A DNA stretch of 64,000 nucleotides from Eggerthellaceae bacterium (GCA_022644775.1 JALCHN010000004.1:18172-82171); one strand, 5' to 3'; positions 1 to 8,628 are shown, counted from the first letter of the stretch. A program made the numbers and translations. Notes: generated by a model not told the origin, from the letters alone.

Positions 1-450
1 TCGACTCCATTTTGGGGATCATGGTTTATCCCCGTCCTTTTTTCAGCGTCAGCGCTCTCTTGTGGTGCTGCGGTAACAACGACTGCTTTAGGCGTTAACG
101 GGATTCGCTGGGATTCGGGAGAACTGTTCCTCGGAATTTTAATTGCGGAGATAGCATTGTTGTTGCTCGAGCTTGTTGTCTCGCTGATTGCTGCATTCCA
201 GGTCTCGTCGAATCCTTCATTGGTATACGAATCCGTTTGGCGATGCTGGCCCTTATACATTGGCGCAGGAATCGTAGCTCCAATTCTTGCTGATTTATAT
301 GTTTTGCTTACTAGAGAGCGCAACCGTTTCAAAAGCTCGCTTGTTGAATTAATTTCCGCACTGTTAGTTGTTTCGGGTGGTGCTGCATTGCGGGCAATTA
401 TTGCTCTCTCGGGCGTTCCTGAGCCCCTGATTGCCTTAATGGGAACCTAG
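1..450 (+). CDS. NrfD/PsrC-type membrane subunit, C-terminal part (5' end outside window)
   Basis: The reading frame is open from base 1 to the stop at 448-450; the ATG at 157 in the ORF track is internal. The translation opens with TPFWGSWFIPVLFSASAL, which resembles the NrfD/polysulfide reductase membrane subunit family. At least three hydrophobic segments follow (about residues 10-30, 45-70 and 80-100), with another near the end. NrfD-type proteins anchor a 4Fe-4S subunit and pass electrons between menaquinol and a molybdopterin or cytochrome partner. The partner genes would lie upstream, outside the window. Family assignment is by eye; only about 149 residues are visible. Confidence 0.7.
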   Translation, partial: STPFWGSWFIPVLFSASALSCGAAVTTTALGVNGIRWDSGELFLGILIAEIALLLLELVVSLIAAFQVSSNPSLVYESVWRCWPLYIGAGIVAPILADLYVLLTRERNRFKSSLVELISALLVVSGGAALRAIIALSGVPEPLIALMGT

Positions 451-503
451 TTATAATAGTTACTGCGTTACTCGCTTTATGCTCTTCCAATAAAGGGGTA
501 TGT

Positions 504-959
504 ATGGCATTTCCATTCAAACCTAATCCACAATCAGATTTGGCCCTGTGGGTTCAGCTCGCTCAGAGGATAGCCTATCTTATTGACACGGGATACTACC
601 GGCCGGGTGATCAGCTGCCAACAGTTCGCGGTCTTGCTGCAGACATCTCAATCAATTACAACACCGTTAATAAGGCGTACACGAGCTTAGCTTCGCAAGG
701 CTATATCAAATCCACAAGGGGAAAGGGCTGTTTTGTATTAAACAGGATGCCCGACGCGACTAGAAACAATTTCGCTGAAGTTGAGAAGTTGATCACCGAT
801 TGTATAAAGTCCTGCAGGGAGCTTGGGCTCTCTATTGATGAGACCACCAGGGCTTTCGAGGATATTGCTAAGAGAATGAAACGTTCCGAAAATACATCAT
901 CAAAAGATTGGAACATCATCAACATTAACGATATTGGACAAGAGAAGAAGATAAATTAG
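504..959 (+). CDS. GntR-family (YtrA-type) transcriptional regulator
   Basis: This 151-residue protein has a typical GntR winged helix-turn-helix at residues 8-75, including YYRPGDQLPTVRGLAADI and NYNTVNKAYTSLASQGY. It ends in a short helical tail instead of a large effector domain, which is the YtrA-subfamily layout. The ribosome site AAAGGGG lies about 6 bases before the ATG. The gene sits 53 bases after the NrfD fragment and 13 bases before a slipin gene, so it probably shares a transcript with them. YtrA-type regulators often control adjacent membrane-protein operons; that role here is inferred. No operator was identified. Confidence 0.85.
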   Translation: MAFPFKPNPQSDLALWVQLAQRIAYLIDTGYYRPGDQLPTVRGLAADISINYNTVNKAYTSLASQGYIKSTRGKGCFVLNRMPDATRNNFAEVEKLITDCIKSCRELGLSIDETTRAFEDIAKRMKRSENTSSKDWNIININDIGQEKKIN

Positions 960-972
960 GACGATTATCATT

Positions 973-1902
973 ATGATGTCACAGAACAATTGCCAAGACA
1001 CCCGTGAGACAAGTGGCGTTAAAGGTCAAGTTGCGGGGTCGAGTGAAAAATCGTCCGAAGCCAGTGTTTACGTAATTCCGCTCACCGTATTCGTTCTGCT
1101 CGTTGCAGCTAGCTTCGGTATCTTGTATGCCGTCCTGGGAACGGTTCACCTTTTATTTGCTCTACTGGCTGTACTTTTCAGCGCTTTGGTAGCTTCTAGC
1201 ATTCACATTGCGCAGGAATGGGAGCGTATTGTAGTCTTGCGTCTTGGTAAATTTAACCGAATCGCGGGTCCTGGCTTATTTCTGACTATTCCGTTTATCG
1301 AGAGCTGTGCAATTCGCGTTGATCAACGTATACGAATTACAAGCCTGAAGGCCGAAGAAACGTTAACTGCTGATTTGGTGCCTGTTGATGTCAATGCAGT
1401 GATGTACTGGATGGTTTGGGGCGTGCGAGAGGCTTGCTTCGAGGTTCTAGATTTCAATCTGGCGGTTGAGAATGCTGGTCAGGCTGCGCTTCGCGATGCA
1501 ATAGGTAGGTCAACTGCTGCCGAAATTGTGCTGCGCCGGGAACAACTTGATAGTCAGCTTCAAGAAAAGCTCGAGAATCAAGTAGATCAATGGGGTGTCA
1601 CAATAATATTAGTTTCCCTTATCGATATCGTTGTCCCGAAATCGTTACAGGATACGATGTCTTCTGAGGCTCAGGCTGAGCAGAGGAGCAAGGCGCGTAT
1701 TGCGCTAGCTGAATCCGAACGTTCAATATTCGATATTCTCGAAGAAGTCGGGACTGGATATAGGGACAACCCCGAGGCTTTGAAGCTCAGAACGATGCAC
1801 TTACTCTACGAGAGTATAAAGGACTCAGGAGGCACGGTAGTCGTGCCCAGCTCGTTTAGCGAGGGGTTTGGCGATATCTTTTCTGATAAGCCAGCAAAGT
1901 AA
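973..1902 (+). CDS. Slipin / SPFH (band 7) membrane protein
   Basis: A 309-residue stomatin/slipin relative. Two adjacent hydrophobic segments (about residues 32-54 and 58-77) form an N-terminal hairpin. The SPFH domain follows from about residue 80, with the signature IVVLRLGKFNRIAGPGLFLT. The C-terminal part is a charged helix (QAEQRSKARIALAESERS) typical of SPFH oligomerisation. The start could be either ATG of the ATGATG at 973; the upstream ribosome site is weak. Family members scaffold membrane domains and often accompany proteases, but no NfeD partner is adjacent here. Its place beside a YtrA regulator and oxidoreductase genes suggests a membrane-stress role, which is inference. Confidence 0.88.
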   Translation: MMSQNNCQDTRETSGVKGQVAGSSEKSSEASVYVIPLTVFVLLVAASFGILYAVLGTVHLLFALLAVLFSALVASSIHIAQEWERIVVLRLGKFNRIAGPGLFLTIPFIESCAIRVDQRIRITSLKAEETLTADLVPVDVNAVMYWMVWGVREACFEVLDFNLAVENAGQAALRDAIGRSTAAEIVLRREQLDSQLQEKLENQVDQWGVTIILVSLIDIVVPKSLQDTMSSEAQAEQRSKARIALAESERSIFDILEEVGTGYRDNPEALKLRTMHLLYESIKDSGGTVVVPSSFSEGFGDIFSDKPAK

Positions 1903-1918
1903 TGGGAACCCTTACCTA

Positions 1919-1932
1919 TGTCGTATGACAAT
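1919..1932 (+). promoter_or_regulatory. Candidate operator half of a repeated dyad (copy 1)
   Basis: TGTCGTATGACAAT contains the dyad TGTC-N4-GACA. The same TATGACAAT core recurs 132 bases downstream in another palindrome. It lies just after the slipin stop. Binding by a regulator is inference. Confidence 0.25.
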
Positions 1933-2048
1933 CCCTAATGTACACCTCTTTACGTAACTCTCTGAATATCAGTTTCTGCCTTATTAACCATATGAGTACC
2001 CCTGGGATATATCTGCTTATCTTTGACATAGAATAATTTAATTCATTG

Positions 2049-2064
2049 ATTATCATATGACAAT
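2049..2064 (+). promoter_or_regulatory. Candidate operator, near-perfect 16-base palindrome (copy 2)
   Basis: ATTATCATATGACAAT is palindromic except for one base pair and shares TATGACAAT with the site at 1919. It lies just downstream of the TTGACA at 2023-2028, the position expected for a repressor or an overlapping -10. The function is not demonstrated. Confidence 0.3.
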
Positions 2065-2211
2065 CGGATACATTGTTTATGCAGGAACTCGGCCGGTTTC
2101 TTGGATTCAACAGCTGCTTTCATTTTGCGGCTCTCGTTGATTGAGGACAGCCAGCTATCGTGACTGTGCGGTAGCGGCTCATTTCGGAAGTTTCGTTATT
2201 GAATCAGGGGG

Positions 2212-4875
2212 ATGAGGTTCTTGAGTAATCGCAGTTGGCTAACAAAGCCGATGTCGCTTTCCAGGCGCAGCTTTGTGGGCGCAGGTTTATCTTTGGCGAG
2301 TGCGGTAGCTGCTGGTGATTTATTGACAGGCTGCAGTAATGCTGTGGTTGAAACCAGCAGTTCAACTGAAGTTCCAACGGGCGAGTGGAAGACTGGTGCT
2401 TGTTGGCATAATTGTGGCGGACGCTGTCTGAACAAAGTGTTCGTTCAGGACGGTGTAGTAATTCGCCAAAAGACGGATGACAATCATGAAGATTCGCCGG
2501 ATTGGCCTCAGCAGCGTGGTTGTCTACGTGGCAGGTCTCAGCGTAAACAAGTATTTGCTGCAGATAGATTGAAATATCCCATGAAGAGGAAGCATTGGCA
2601 ACCTGATCAGCCCAATGGGGAGCTTCGGGGCTCAGATGATTGGGAACGAATCTCTTGGGATGAAGCCCTCGATTACATTGCAGATGGCTTGCAGAGCGCA
2701 AAAGCATCGAGTGGTAATCGATCAATCGTTTTGGACGGTGCTGATGAGTCTGATAATGCGGTAATCGCAAGGACTCTTGGTCTTTTCGGCGGTTATACCG
2801 AAACATGGAACACAAATTCTTTTGGTGGATGGATTAGGACTCCGTTTATCATTGGCTTCCATCATGGAGGTAAGTGGGACCAAACCGTAAACGATCGTTT
2901 CGACCTTAGAAACTGCGAAACTATTGTTATGCTTTCTATGAATCCAAGTTGGTCTGCTCTTGGCAGTCAAACTTTGAATTACTGGGAGGCAAAAAAAGCT
3001 GGGGCAAACTTTATTTGTATCGACCCATTTTATAACGATACGTATGCACTGCTTGATGCGAAATGGCTTCCTGTTCGTCCTGCTACTGACACTGCATTCC
3101 TTCTCGGCTTAGCTTATTCGATGCTTGACCAGGATGGCGATCAGCACCTCATTGATTGGGATTTTTTGAACCGTTGTACTGTCGGGTTCGATTCCGAACA
3201 TATGCCGGCCGATGCAAAGGAAAACATTAACTTCAAGGACTATGTGCTCGGTGCCTATGATGGCGTAGCTAAGACTCCTGAATGGGCGGAGAAGATTTGC
3301 GGAATTCCTGCAGCTGACATTCGCCAACTGGCAACCCAGATGGGTAAAGACCATAAAGTTGCATTCATTTGTGGCATGGCTTCTGCGCGAACCCATAATT
3401 CGGATAGTCTTCCTCAGCTGATTATGACTATCGGTGCTATGGGTGGGCATATGGGAAAATCTGGGCACATGACCGGGTCCACAATGCATGCGACTTCTGG
3501 CAATGGCGGTCCGGCGCTCATTCAAGCTGGTAAAGATGGGGTAGATGCGGTTCCGAACCTTGTCGATGACTCCATTAACGGACAAGAGCTTCCAAAGGCA
3601 ATCATTGAAGGAAAATATACGTGGACTGGTAAGGGCGCGATTTATTTCGACACCCAGATGCAGCCAGGGCAAGAGCGAGATATTGATATAAAGGTTGTTT
3701 ACCATGGTCGTTCTGCAGGTATGCAAACGGTCGATGAGACACCTCTTCAAATCGAGGCGGCAAAAAAGCCCGATATGATTGTTGCCCATGCCCAATTTTT
3801 TACGGCCAATGCTTGCTATTCGGACATCGTTCTCCCTATTACAACTGAATGGGAGAATCATGCCGCGATGACTGGCGGAACTCTGGTTCATTCTTCAAAT
3901 CGCGAAATGATGGTTGTGTACCAGAATATCGTCGCTCCTCTATATGAAGCTAAATCAGAGGGGTGGATCGCAGTCGAGCTGGGCAAGCGTCTGGGTCTTG
4001 CTGAGAGTGACTTGGCTCCGATTAGCGAAGACCAGGCATTTTTCAATAAGCTGGCCAGTATGAAAAAGATCGATTCGGACGGCAAGACTTTAGTTAATGC
4101 CGTCAAGCTTACCAAGCAGGATATTCAGAATCTTGGCGCTGAAGGCAATCCTCAGGACGGCGCTCTGGAGTGGACTGAGCTCGAGAAGGCTGGTGTGTAT
4201 CAGGTAAAACGCCAGCAGGGCGACAACTATGGATACATCGCATTTAAGGATTTCAGAGATGATCCAGATGCGAACCCTCTCGATACGCCATCCGGCAAAT
4301 TGGAAATTTATTGCCAAACACTTGCCGATAAAATCAACGGGATGGGCTTCTCGAAAATCCTTCCAATCCCCTCATACATCGAGGTGGAAGATGGTTACAC
4401 AAAGACATTCGATGATTGGGACAGCCAAGTAAAGGGCGAATTCGATAAGCAGATGATTTGCTTAAAGTATCCCCGTAGAGCTCATACCGTGTTCGATAAC
4501 GTTCCCTGGCTGCGAGAGGCATGGGCGAATCCCGTGTTCTTGTCTCAGCAGGATGCACAAGAGTCGAACATTTCCGATGGTGACACGGTGCTTGTTTCAT
4601 CTCCGTATGGTGGCAAGGTTATTCGGAAGGCCTGCGTTACTGGTCGTCTTCGTCCGGGCGTTGTGGGCGTTCCGCATGGAGCATGGCCCAAGTTTGACGA
4701 AGCTACGGGTATTGATGTAGCGGGCTGTGATAATACTCTGACTCACGCTATTCCTACTGGATGTGGAGTATCGGGGTTCAACTCAAATATTGTAAAGATT
4801 GAAAAATACGATGGTGAGCAGTTGGTTGACGATGTTCAGCAAGCACTTCGTATTCCCCTCAAGGATGGTGAGTGA
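2212..4875 (+). CDS. Molybdopterin oxidoreductase, DMSO reductase family catalytic subunit (DmsA-like), Tat-exported
   Basis: This 887-residue protein has a twin-arginine signal (SRRSFVGAGLSLASAVAAG, about residues 18-36) and a 4Fe-4S motif CWHNCGGRC plus a later Cys in RGCLRGRSQR. The length is usual for DmsA-type bis-MGD enzymes. It probably reduces an oxidised organic or inorganic acceptor outside the membrane with electrons from menaquinol; the substrate cannot be read from sequence. The stop is followed at once by a 4Fe-4S subunit, then a TorD chaperone and a DmsC-like anchor. The ATG at 2212 directly abuts the AGGGGG ribosome site, so the in-frame TTG at 2221 is an equally good start. 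G+C is clearly lower than in the rest of the window. Confidence 0.92.
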   Translation: MRFLSNRSWLTKPMSLSRRSFVGAGLSLASAVAAGDLLTGCSNAVVETSSSTEVPTGEWKTGACWHNCGGRCLNKVFVQDGVVIRQKTDDNHEDSPDWPQQRGCLRGRSQRKQVFAADRLKYPMKRKHWQPDQPNGELRGSDDWERISWDEALDYIADGLQSAKASSGNRSIVLDGADESDNAVIARTLGLFGGYTETWNTNSFGGWIRTPFIIGFHHGGKWDQTVNDRFDLRNCETIVMLSMNPSWSALGSQTLNYWEAKKAGANFICIDPFYNDTYALLDAKWLPVRPATDTAFLLGLAYSMLDQDGDQHLIDWDFLNRCTVGFDSEHMPADAKENINFKDYVLGAYDGVAKTPEWAEKICGIPAADIRQLATQMGKDHKVAFICGMASARTHNSDSLPQLIMTIGAMGGHMGKSGHMTGSTMHATSGNGGPALIQAGKDGVDAVPNLVDDSINGQELPKAIIEGKYTWTGKGAIYFDTQMQPGQERDIDIKVVYHGRSAGMQTVDETPLQIEAAKKPDMIVAHAQFFTANACYSDIVLPITTEWENHAAMTGGTLVHSSNREMMVVYQNIVAPLYEAKSEGWIAVELGKRLGLAESDLAPISEDQAFFNKLASMKKIDSDGKTLVNAVKLTKQDIQNLGAEGNPQDGALEWTELEKAGVYQVKRQQGDNYGYIAFKDFRDDPDANPLDTPSGKLEIYCQTLADKINGMGFSKILPIPSYIEVEDGYTKTFDDWDSQVKGEFDKQMICLKYPRRAHTVFDNVPWLREAWANPVFLSQQDAQESNISDGDTVLVSSPYGGKVIRKACVTGRLRPGVVGVPHGAWPKFDEATGIDVAGCDNTLTHAIPTGCGVSGFNSNIVKIEKYDGEQLVDDVQQALRIPLKDGE

Positions 4876-4877
4876 TA

Positions 4878-5468
4878 ATGGGCGAAAGCGAAAGCCGTAA
4901 GGGCTTCTACTTTAATCAAGAGGCCTGTATAGGTTGCCGTACTTGCCAGATTGCCTGCAAGGATAAAAATGATTTAGATGTAGGTATGTTGTTCAGGCAC
5001 GTATTGAGCTTTGAGGTTGGCAATTATCCGGATACTGGCGTCTACCATCTTTCAATTTCTTGCAACCACTGTTTGGATCCGGCGTGCGTTAAGGTCTGTC
5101 CCACAGGAGCTATGTATATTGACGCAGAAGATGGCACCGTGCAGCACAATGATGATGTATGCATTGGCTGCAGGAGCTGCGTAATGGCCTGTCCCTATGG
5201 GCATCCGAAGTATAACGAAGCAACGCGAACCGTTCATAAATGCGATGCGTGCATTCAATTGCGTGCCGAGGGTGAACAACCTAGCTGTGTCGCCTCTTGC
5301 GTAATGAGAGCCCTTGAATTTGGCGATATTGAGGAATTGAGGTCCGCTCATCCGCAGGCCGTTGATTCTATTGCGGTGCTCGTCGATTCCAGTAAGACAC
5401 ATCCATCGTTGCTAATTGACCCACGAGATAGCGCGGGGTCAGATGAATACAGACAGCTAATGATGTAG
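4878..5468 (+). CDS. 4Fe-4S ferredoxin-type electron-transfer subunit (DmsB-like)
   Basis: About 196 residues with four cysteine clusters of the DmsB/NrfC type: CIGCRTCQIAC, CNHCLDPACVKVC, CIGCRSCVMACPYG and the CDAC...C set near residues 120-140. Such subunits wire the catalytic subunit to a quinol-oxidising membrane anchor. The track begins at a GTG (4872) that overlaps the dmsA stop. I prefer the ATG at 4878, with AAGGA at 4861-4865; both are possible. The gene is coupled to the catalytic subunit. Confidence 0.92.
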   Translation: MGESESRKGFYFNQEACIGCRTCQIACKDKNDLDVGMLFRHVLSFEVGNYPDTGVYHLSISCNHCLDPACVKVCPTGAMYIDAEDGTVQHNDDVCIGCRSCVMACPYGHPKYNEATRTVHKCDACIQLRAEGEQPSCVASCVMRALEFGDIEELRSAHPQAVDSIAVLVDSSKTHPSLLIDPRDSAGSDEYRQLMM

Positions 5469-5582
5469 TCGGTTCTTCTTTGCTGGCGGTTTAACTCCTT
5501 GTACAGCTACTGTGCTGGCTGGTTTCTTCGTCCCGTACTTCTATGCTGTTGAGATATTTCTATTCGAGAGCACTAAATTGAT

Positions 5583-6239
5583 ATGACTAATTCTCACGAA
5601 GTTTATTCGATACTGAGTACAAGGTTTGCTTTGTACACGATTATGAGTCGCATCTTCGACCATGAGCCTGATGAGGAAATCCTTCAATTGGTCGGCGGCG
5701 TTGATTTTGTCTCCGCTTGCTCTTTTCTCGAGCATGGATCTGAGCTTGCGCAGAAAATGTCTTGCTTGGCTCACGACGTGAATGCTCTAGATACTCTTTC
5801 GAATGAATATACAGTTCTGTTCATTGGGCCAAATAAATTACCGGTTCCGCTTTGGGAGTCTGTCTATGTGGACAAAGAGAATCTGCTGTTCACTCAAACA
5901 ACGCTCTCTGTTCGAAATGAATATCGGAAAGCGGGTTATATTCCCAATGGCTATCCTCATGTACCCGATGACTTTATCGCGACAGAATTGTCTTTTCTCG
6001 CTGCTCAGTCGAAAGCTGCTTTAGATTCTTTTTCTTTGGGCGATTCTGAGAAAATGAAAGTATATGTAAGCGTTCAGAAGGAGTTTATCAGCTTGCATAT
6101 TGGTCGTTGGATCGATGTATTCGCACAGCGCTTGGCTTCCAGTGATTTCTATTCTGATTTCTATTCCTCTTCGGCGAATCTCTGCAAGGAGCTCGTTCTT
6201 GCCGATTGCAGCTATGTACTTCCGATGTTGGTCAGTTAG
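5583..6239 (+). CDS. TorD/DmsD-family molybdoenzyme chaperone
   Basis: A 218-residue, mainly helical protein with the TorD-family core LSNEYTVLFIGPNKLPVPLW, then YRKAGY, PDDFIATELSFLA and a C-terminal helical pair. These chaperones bind the Tat signal and apo-form of the matching catalytic subunit until the molybdenum cofactor is inserted. Its position between the iron-sulfur and anchor genes of the operon fits service to the DmsA-like enzyme at 2212. The 114-base gap upstream shows no gene. Confidence 0.85.
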   Translation: MTNSHEVYSILSTRFALYTIMSRIFDHEPDEEILQLVGGVDFVSACSFLEHGSELAQKMSCLAHDVNALDTLSNEYTVLFIGPNKLPVPLWESVYVDKENLLFTQTTLSVRNEYRKAGYIPNGYPHVPDDFIATELSFLAAQSKAALDSFSLGDSEKMKVYVSVQKEFISLHIGRWIDVFAQRLASSDFYSDFYSSSANLCKELVLADCSYVLPMLVS

Positions 6240-6448
6240 TCTGCTTGCATAGGCACTCGTCATCGGCTGCTTAGCTTTATGGCGATTCAGAGAACATCGA
6301 TTTGCTGTGAATTGTCCGGGTCCGGCATTTGCTGGTTTCGCTACGCATCGCAAGCCAAGCAAAGGCTGTGTGGTCGATCGTGATTGTGCCCATTGTCTTG
6401 CTGGCAATTGGATGCTGGTGCCATGTCCTTGAAAGAAGGAAAACGAGA

Positions 6449-7198
6449 ATGATTCAAGAATTCCCTTTGTTCATATTCACTTTACTTGGCGGTGCTGCGG
6501 GCTGTTCTTACGTATTTGCCGCATTGTTTCCGCTTGAAAAGCCGCAAAGGACACGGAAAGTTGCCCTACCTCTTGTGGCGTTAATTCTGTTGGCCGTTTC
6601 TGGGCTTACGTTGCTTACCCATCTGGGGCATCCCGAACGAATGTTTAATGCGTTTGGTAATCCTTCTGCTGGCATTACTCAGGAGGGGGTGGTCATGATT
6701 TGCTTTGGCGTGATTGTTCTTGTTGATTTCGTGATGTGCGCGGTCAAAGATAGGGATATTCGTTGGCTGAAAATAGTTGGCGGAGTATTTGGCCTCCTTC
6801 TTTCTTGCGTGATGGCGAATGCCTACTTTCAAATGCTGGGTAAACCTTGCGCTTCTAATCCGGTAGTGGTACCCATGTTCATTTTTGGAAATCTTGCTAC
6901 TGGTGCTGCTCTGTATTCTTTGTTTATGGCGCGCCCTTTCGACAAGAGTGCATTTAAGTGGTCTGACTTTGTAGTCACTGTTATTGCTGCCTTGACGTTT
7001 TGCGCATTAGTCCCGGTTTTTGAGGCGAACCAATTGAGCGTTGCTCCTTTCGTCATCGCGACAATTGTGGTCCTTGCGGCTGCGGTATGCATGCTTATTG
7101 CTGGAAAATGCGAGAAGTTTGACTTTACGGTTGTTGTCTGCGCGCTTGTATTTATCGGTGTGATGGTTGCGCGTTTTGCCTTCTATTCCGTCATTTAG
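6449..7198 (+). CDS. DmsC-like membrane anchor subunit
   Basis: Starting at ATG 6449, which has AAGGA about 10 bases upstream, the protein has 249 residues and eight predicted hydrophobic segments, the DmsC layout. Characteristic pieces are EFPLFIFTLLGGAAGCSYVF, THLGHPERMFNAFGNPSAGI and GAALYSLFMA. The anchor oxidises menaquinol and feeds the DmsB-like subunit. The track ORF begins at 6329; its extra 40 residues contain a single hydrophobic stretch and lack a ribosome site, so I treat them as non-coding. This is the last gene of the operon; a hairpin follows at 7263. Confidence 0.88.
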   Translation: MIQEFPLFIFTLLGGAAGCSYVFAALFPLEKPQRTRKVALPLVALILLAVSGLTLLTHLGHPERMFNAFGNPSAGITQEGVVMICFGVIVLVDFVMCAVKDRDIRWLKIVGGVFGLLLSCVMANAYFQMLGKPCASNPVVVPMFIFGNLATGAALYSLFMARPFDKSAFKWSDFVVTVIAALTFCALVPVFEANQLSVAPFVIATIVVLAAAVCMLIAGKCEKFDFTVVVCALVFIGVMVARFAFYSVI

Positions 7199-7478
7199 GT
7201 CTCATTGGTAGACATTTGGACCGAGTCGGAAAGCCCTAACATTTATTTTGCCTACAGGCGTTGAACGGCCCCCGCAAAGGGGCCGTTCTCGTGTGGGGAG
7301 AGCGCGTGTTTGCGCAGTACCGTTACGCTGCATAATGCTACAGAGTCTGGATGGCGTTGAGGGTGATCGCTTCCCGAAGGTTGGTGTAAGGCCATTCTGC
7401 GTGGAGGCTCTCCGCAGTGAAAACGGCCATCGCCTAGAATCGTTCAGAGTCCAATTTGGCAGATTCGGAAGAAAAGCA
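7199..7478 (+). other. Intergenic region after the DMSO-reductase-like operon
   Basis: No convincing gene. It contains the strong hairpin at 7263-7288 and then the lead-in to the IS256 remnant. The 106-residue ORF track entry at 7248 crosses the hairpin and, in its last third, reads the frameshifted start of the transposase remnant. Confidence 0.6.
7263..7288 (+). terminator. Strong GC hairpin, probable terminator of the dms-like operon
   Basis: GAACGGCCCC and GGGGCCGTTC form a perfect 10-bp stem around CGCAAA. No T-tract follows, so termination may be inefficient or Rho-assisted. The right arm (GGGGCCGTT) resembles the stem-loop at 9954-9971. Confidence 0.5.
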
Positions 7479-7818
7479 ATGGCCGCAGTAGAAAGTTTAG
7501 GGCAGGAAGGCCTCTGTGCCCGAGATTCCTCTCGCCGACGGGATGGCGAACCTCCAAGAGCGCATTAGGCTCATGGCCGAGGCGCTCGTCAACGAGACAT
7601 GGTCACGCAGGCCGAAACAGCAACGGCCGAAACGGCTACCATCGCCGCTCTCTCATGACGAGCGTGTCCCCATCGAGCTGCGCATATCCAAGCTTAGGAT
7701 GTGGCCTTACCACCTTGGCGACCTTCTGGCAAAGCGCTCGCGCATGGGCCGGGTAGTGATTACCGCAGTGTCGGAGATGGTGACCAACGGCGTGAGTACC
7801 CGTAAGGTCGAGAAGATG
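7479..7818 (+). mobile_element. IS256 (Mutator)-family transposase remnant, N-terminal part, frameshifted
   Basis: The ATG at 7479 begins MAAVESLGQEGL, and the continuing similarity shifts by +1 to the frame of the 7516 ORF. There LQERIRLMAEALVNE and later IELRISKL...GVSTRKVEKM match the N-terminal and middle part of IS256-family transposases (usual form IELRIPKLR...GVSTRR). The stretch between these blocks is shortened and scrambled, and the whole catalytic C-terminus is missing. The remnant is joined in frame to an EcsC-like segment at about 7816-7830. It is inactive. Assignment is from motif memory, without a database search. Confidence 0.65.
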
Positions 7819-8433
7819 GCGTACTATGCGCATGTGCTACGTGTGGTGCAGAAGATCGCCTATCTCTATAGCTGGCCTGGCCTCTTCGATGAGAACGGCG
7901 AGATAGACGACGGCACGAAGAGCATGCTCACGCTGTTCCTTGGGATCATGAGCGGGGTGGAGATGGCAGGTCAGGGCGTGGACAACGTGGCGAAAGGCCT
8001 CGCCGCCGGCGTCGCGAAGAAGCTTCCCCAGAAGGCCCTGACGAAAGGCAACGTATACCCGATAGTGAAGAAAGTGGCCGGGTACCTTGGCGTGCAGATG
8101 TCGAAGCAGACCTTCGCCAAGGGAGTGAGCAAGGCCGTTCCCATTATCGGCGGCGCCGTGTCGGGGAGTCTGACGTTCGCAACGTTTCGCCCTATGTCGG
8201 CGAAGCTGCGCGATTACCTGGCGGGACTTCCGCTGGCGGATCCCGCGAGGCAGGCGGCTGATTCGGCCAGGGATTCGCCTGAGGCAGACACGGTTGTAGA
8301 AGTCGCCGCCGACGTTGTGGACGTCGATCCGGTTGTGCCGGCGGACGCGCCCGAGGATGGGTTGCAGCCGGCGGCGACCGATCAGGCGCGGCGCGACTGT
8401 AGGGTAGGGCCGTTCCCGCGCCGGGCAAGGTAG
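7819..8433 (+). pseudogene. EcsC-family protein, 5'-truncated and fused to the IS256 remnant
   Basis: From LRVVQKIAYLYSWPGLFD onward the frame resembles the C-terminal half of EcsC-family proteins. Shared features are the YxxxxLFxxxGExDD region, a Gly/Ala-rich hydrophobic stretch, VAKKLPQKAL, and the typical SKAVPIIGGAVSGSLTFATF segment. The tail after residue 240 is low-complexity (DVVDVDPVVPADAPED) and reads into the 5' part of a direct repeat. The N-terminal half of an EcsC protein is absent and replaced by transposase sequence, so this is a relic. Whether the 305-codon chimera is translated is unknown; its GTG start has no strong ribosome site. Confidence 0.6.
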
Positions 8434-8492
8434 ATGCGGGTTGAGTCCAATATACGGCCTCGACTGTCGTTCGGGCATACGCGCTCCAACCG
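8407..8492 (+). repeat. Direct repeat DR1 (43-bp exact core at 8450-8492)
   Basis: The core beginning ATATACGGCCTCGACTGTCG and ending CTCCAACCG is identical to 10012-10054. The 43 bases before it align less perfectly, sharing GGGCCGTT and CCGGGCAAGGT. The two copies lie about 1.56 kb apart and bracket the Abi-like gene. Confidence 0.9.
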
Positions 8493-8615
8493 GTCGCACG
8501 TTCGTTATGAATGTCCAGAGAAGGTGCTTGTCGCGGTTGATCTTTCGCCCGATATGCGAAGTTTCGTGGAGATACGACCTTGGCTGCTGCTGAAGGTAAA
8601 TGCAATCTTACGTCG

Positions 8616-8621
8616 TATAAT
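8616..8621 (+). promoter_or_regulatory. Consensus -10 box of the Abi-like gene, near-leaderless
   Basis: TATAAT ends 7 bases before the ATG at 8629, and no ribosome site precedes that ATG. Transcription would start at or next to the initiation codon. No -35 match is visible at normal spacing. Confidence 0.5.
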
Positions 8622-8628
8622 TCCCGAT

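Larger units (their letters stand above)
1903..2211 (+). other. Intergenic region before the oxidoreductase operon
   Basis: These 309 bases are AT-rich and hold no convincing gene; the 64-residue minus-strand ORF has no recognisable content. A consensus TTGACA lies at 2023-2028, but no good -10 follows at normal spacing. Two related dyads (about 1919 and 2049) are listed separately as possible operators. The operon promoter is presumably here. Confidence 0.5.

Noticed and set aside
2023-2028. TTGACA as a complete promoter of the DmsA-like operon
   Set aside because: No acceptable -10 at 16-18 bases, so only the -35-like box could be reported.
5469-5582. Hydrophobic stretch in the gap before the TorD gene
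   Set aside because: A short open frame encodes hydrophobic residues but has no start codon and no recognisable family.
6329-6448. 40-residue extension of the DmsC-like anchor
   Set aside because: ATG 6449 has a proper ribosome site and matches the family start; the extension adds one chance hydrophobic stretch.
7248-7568. 106-residue ORF as a gene
   Set aside because: It crosses a terminator hairpin and its end is the frameshifted first part of the IS256 remnant.
8434-8628. N-terminal 65 residues of the track ORF for the Abi-like gene
   Set aside because: They read through the direct repeat and have no family likeness; the Abi_2 opening starts at ATG 8629.
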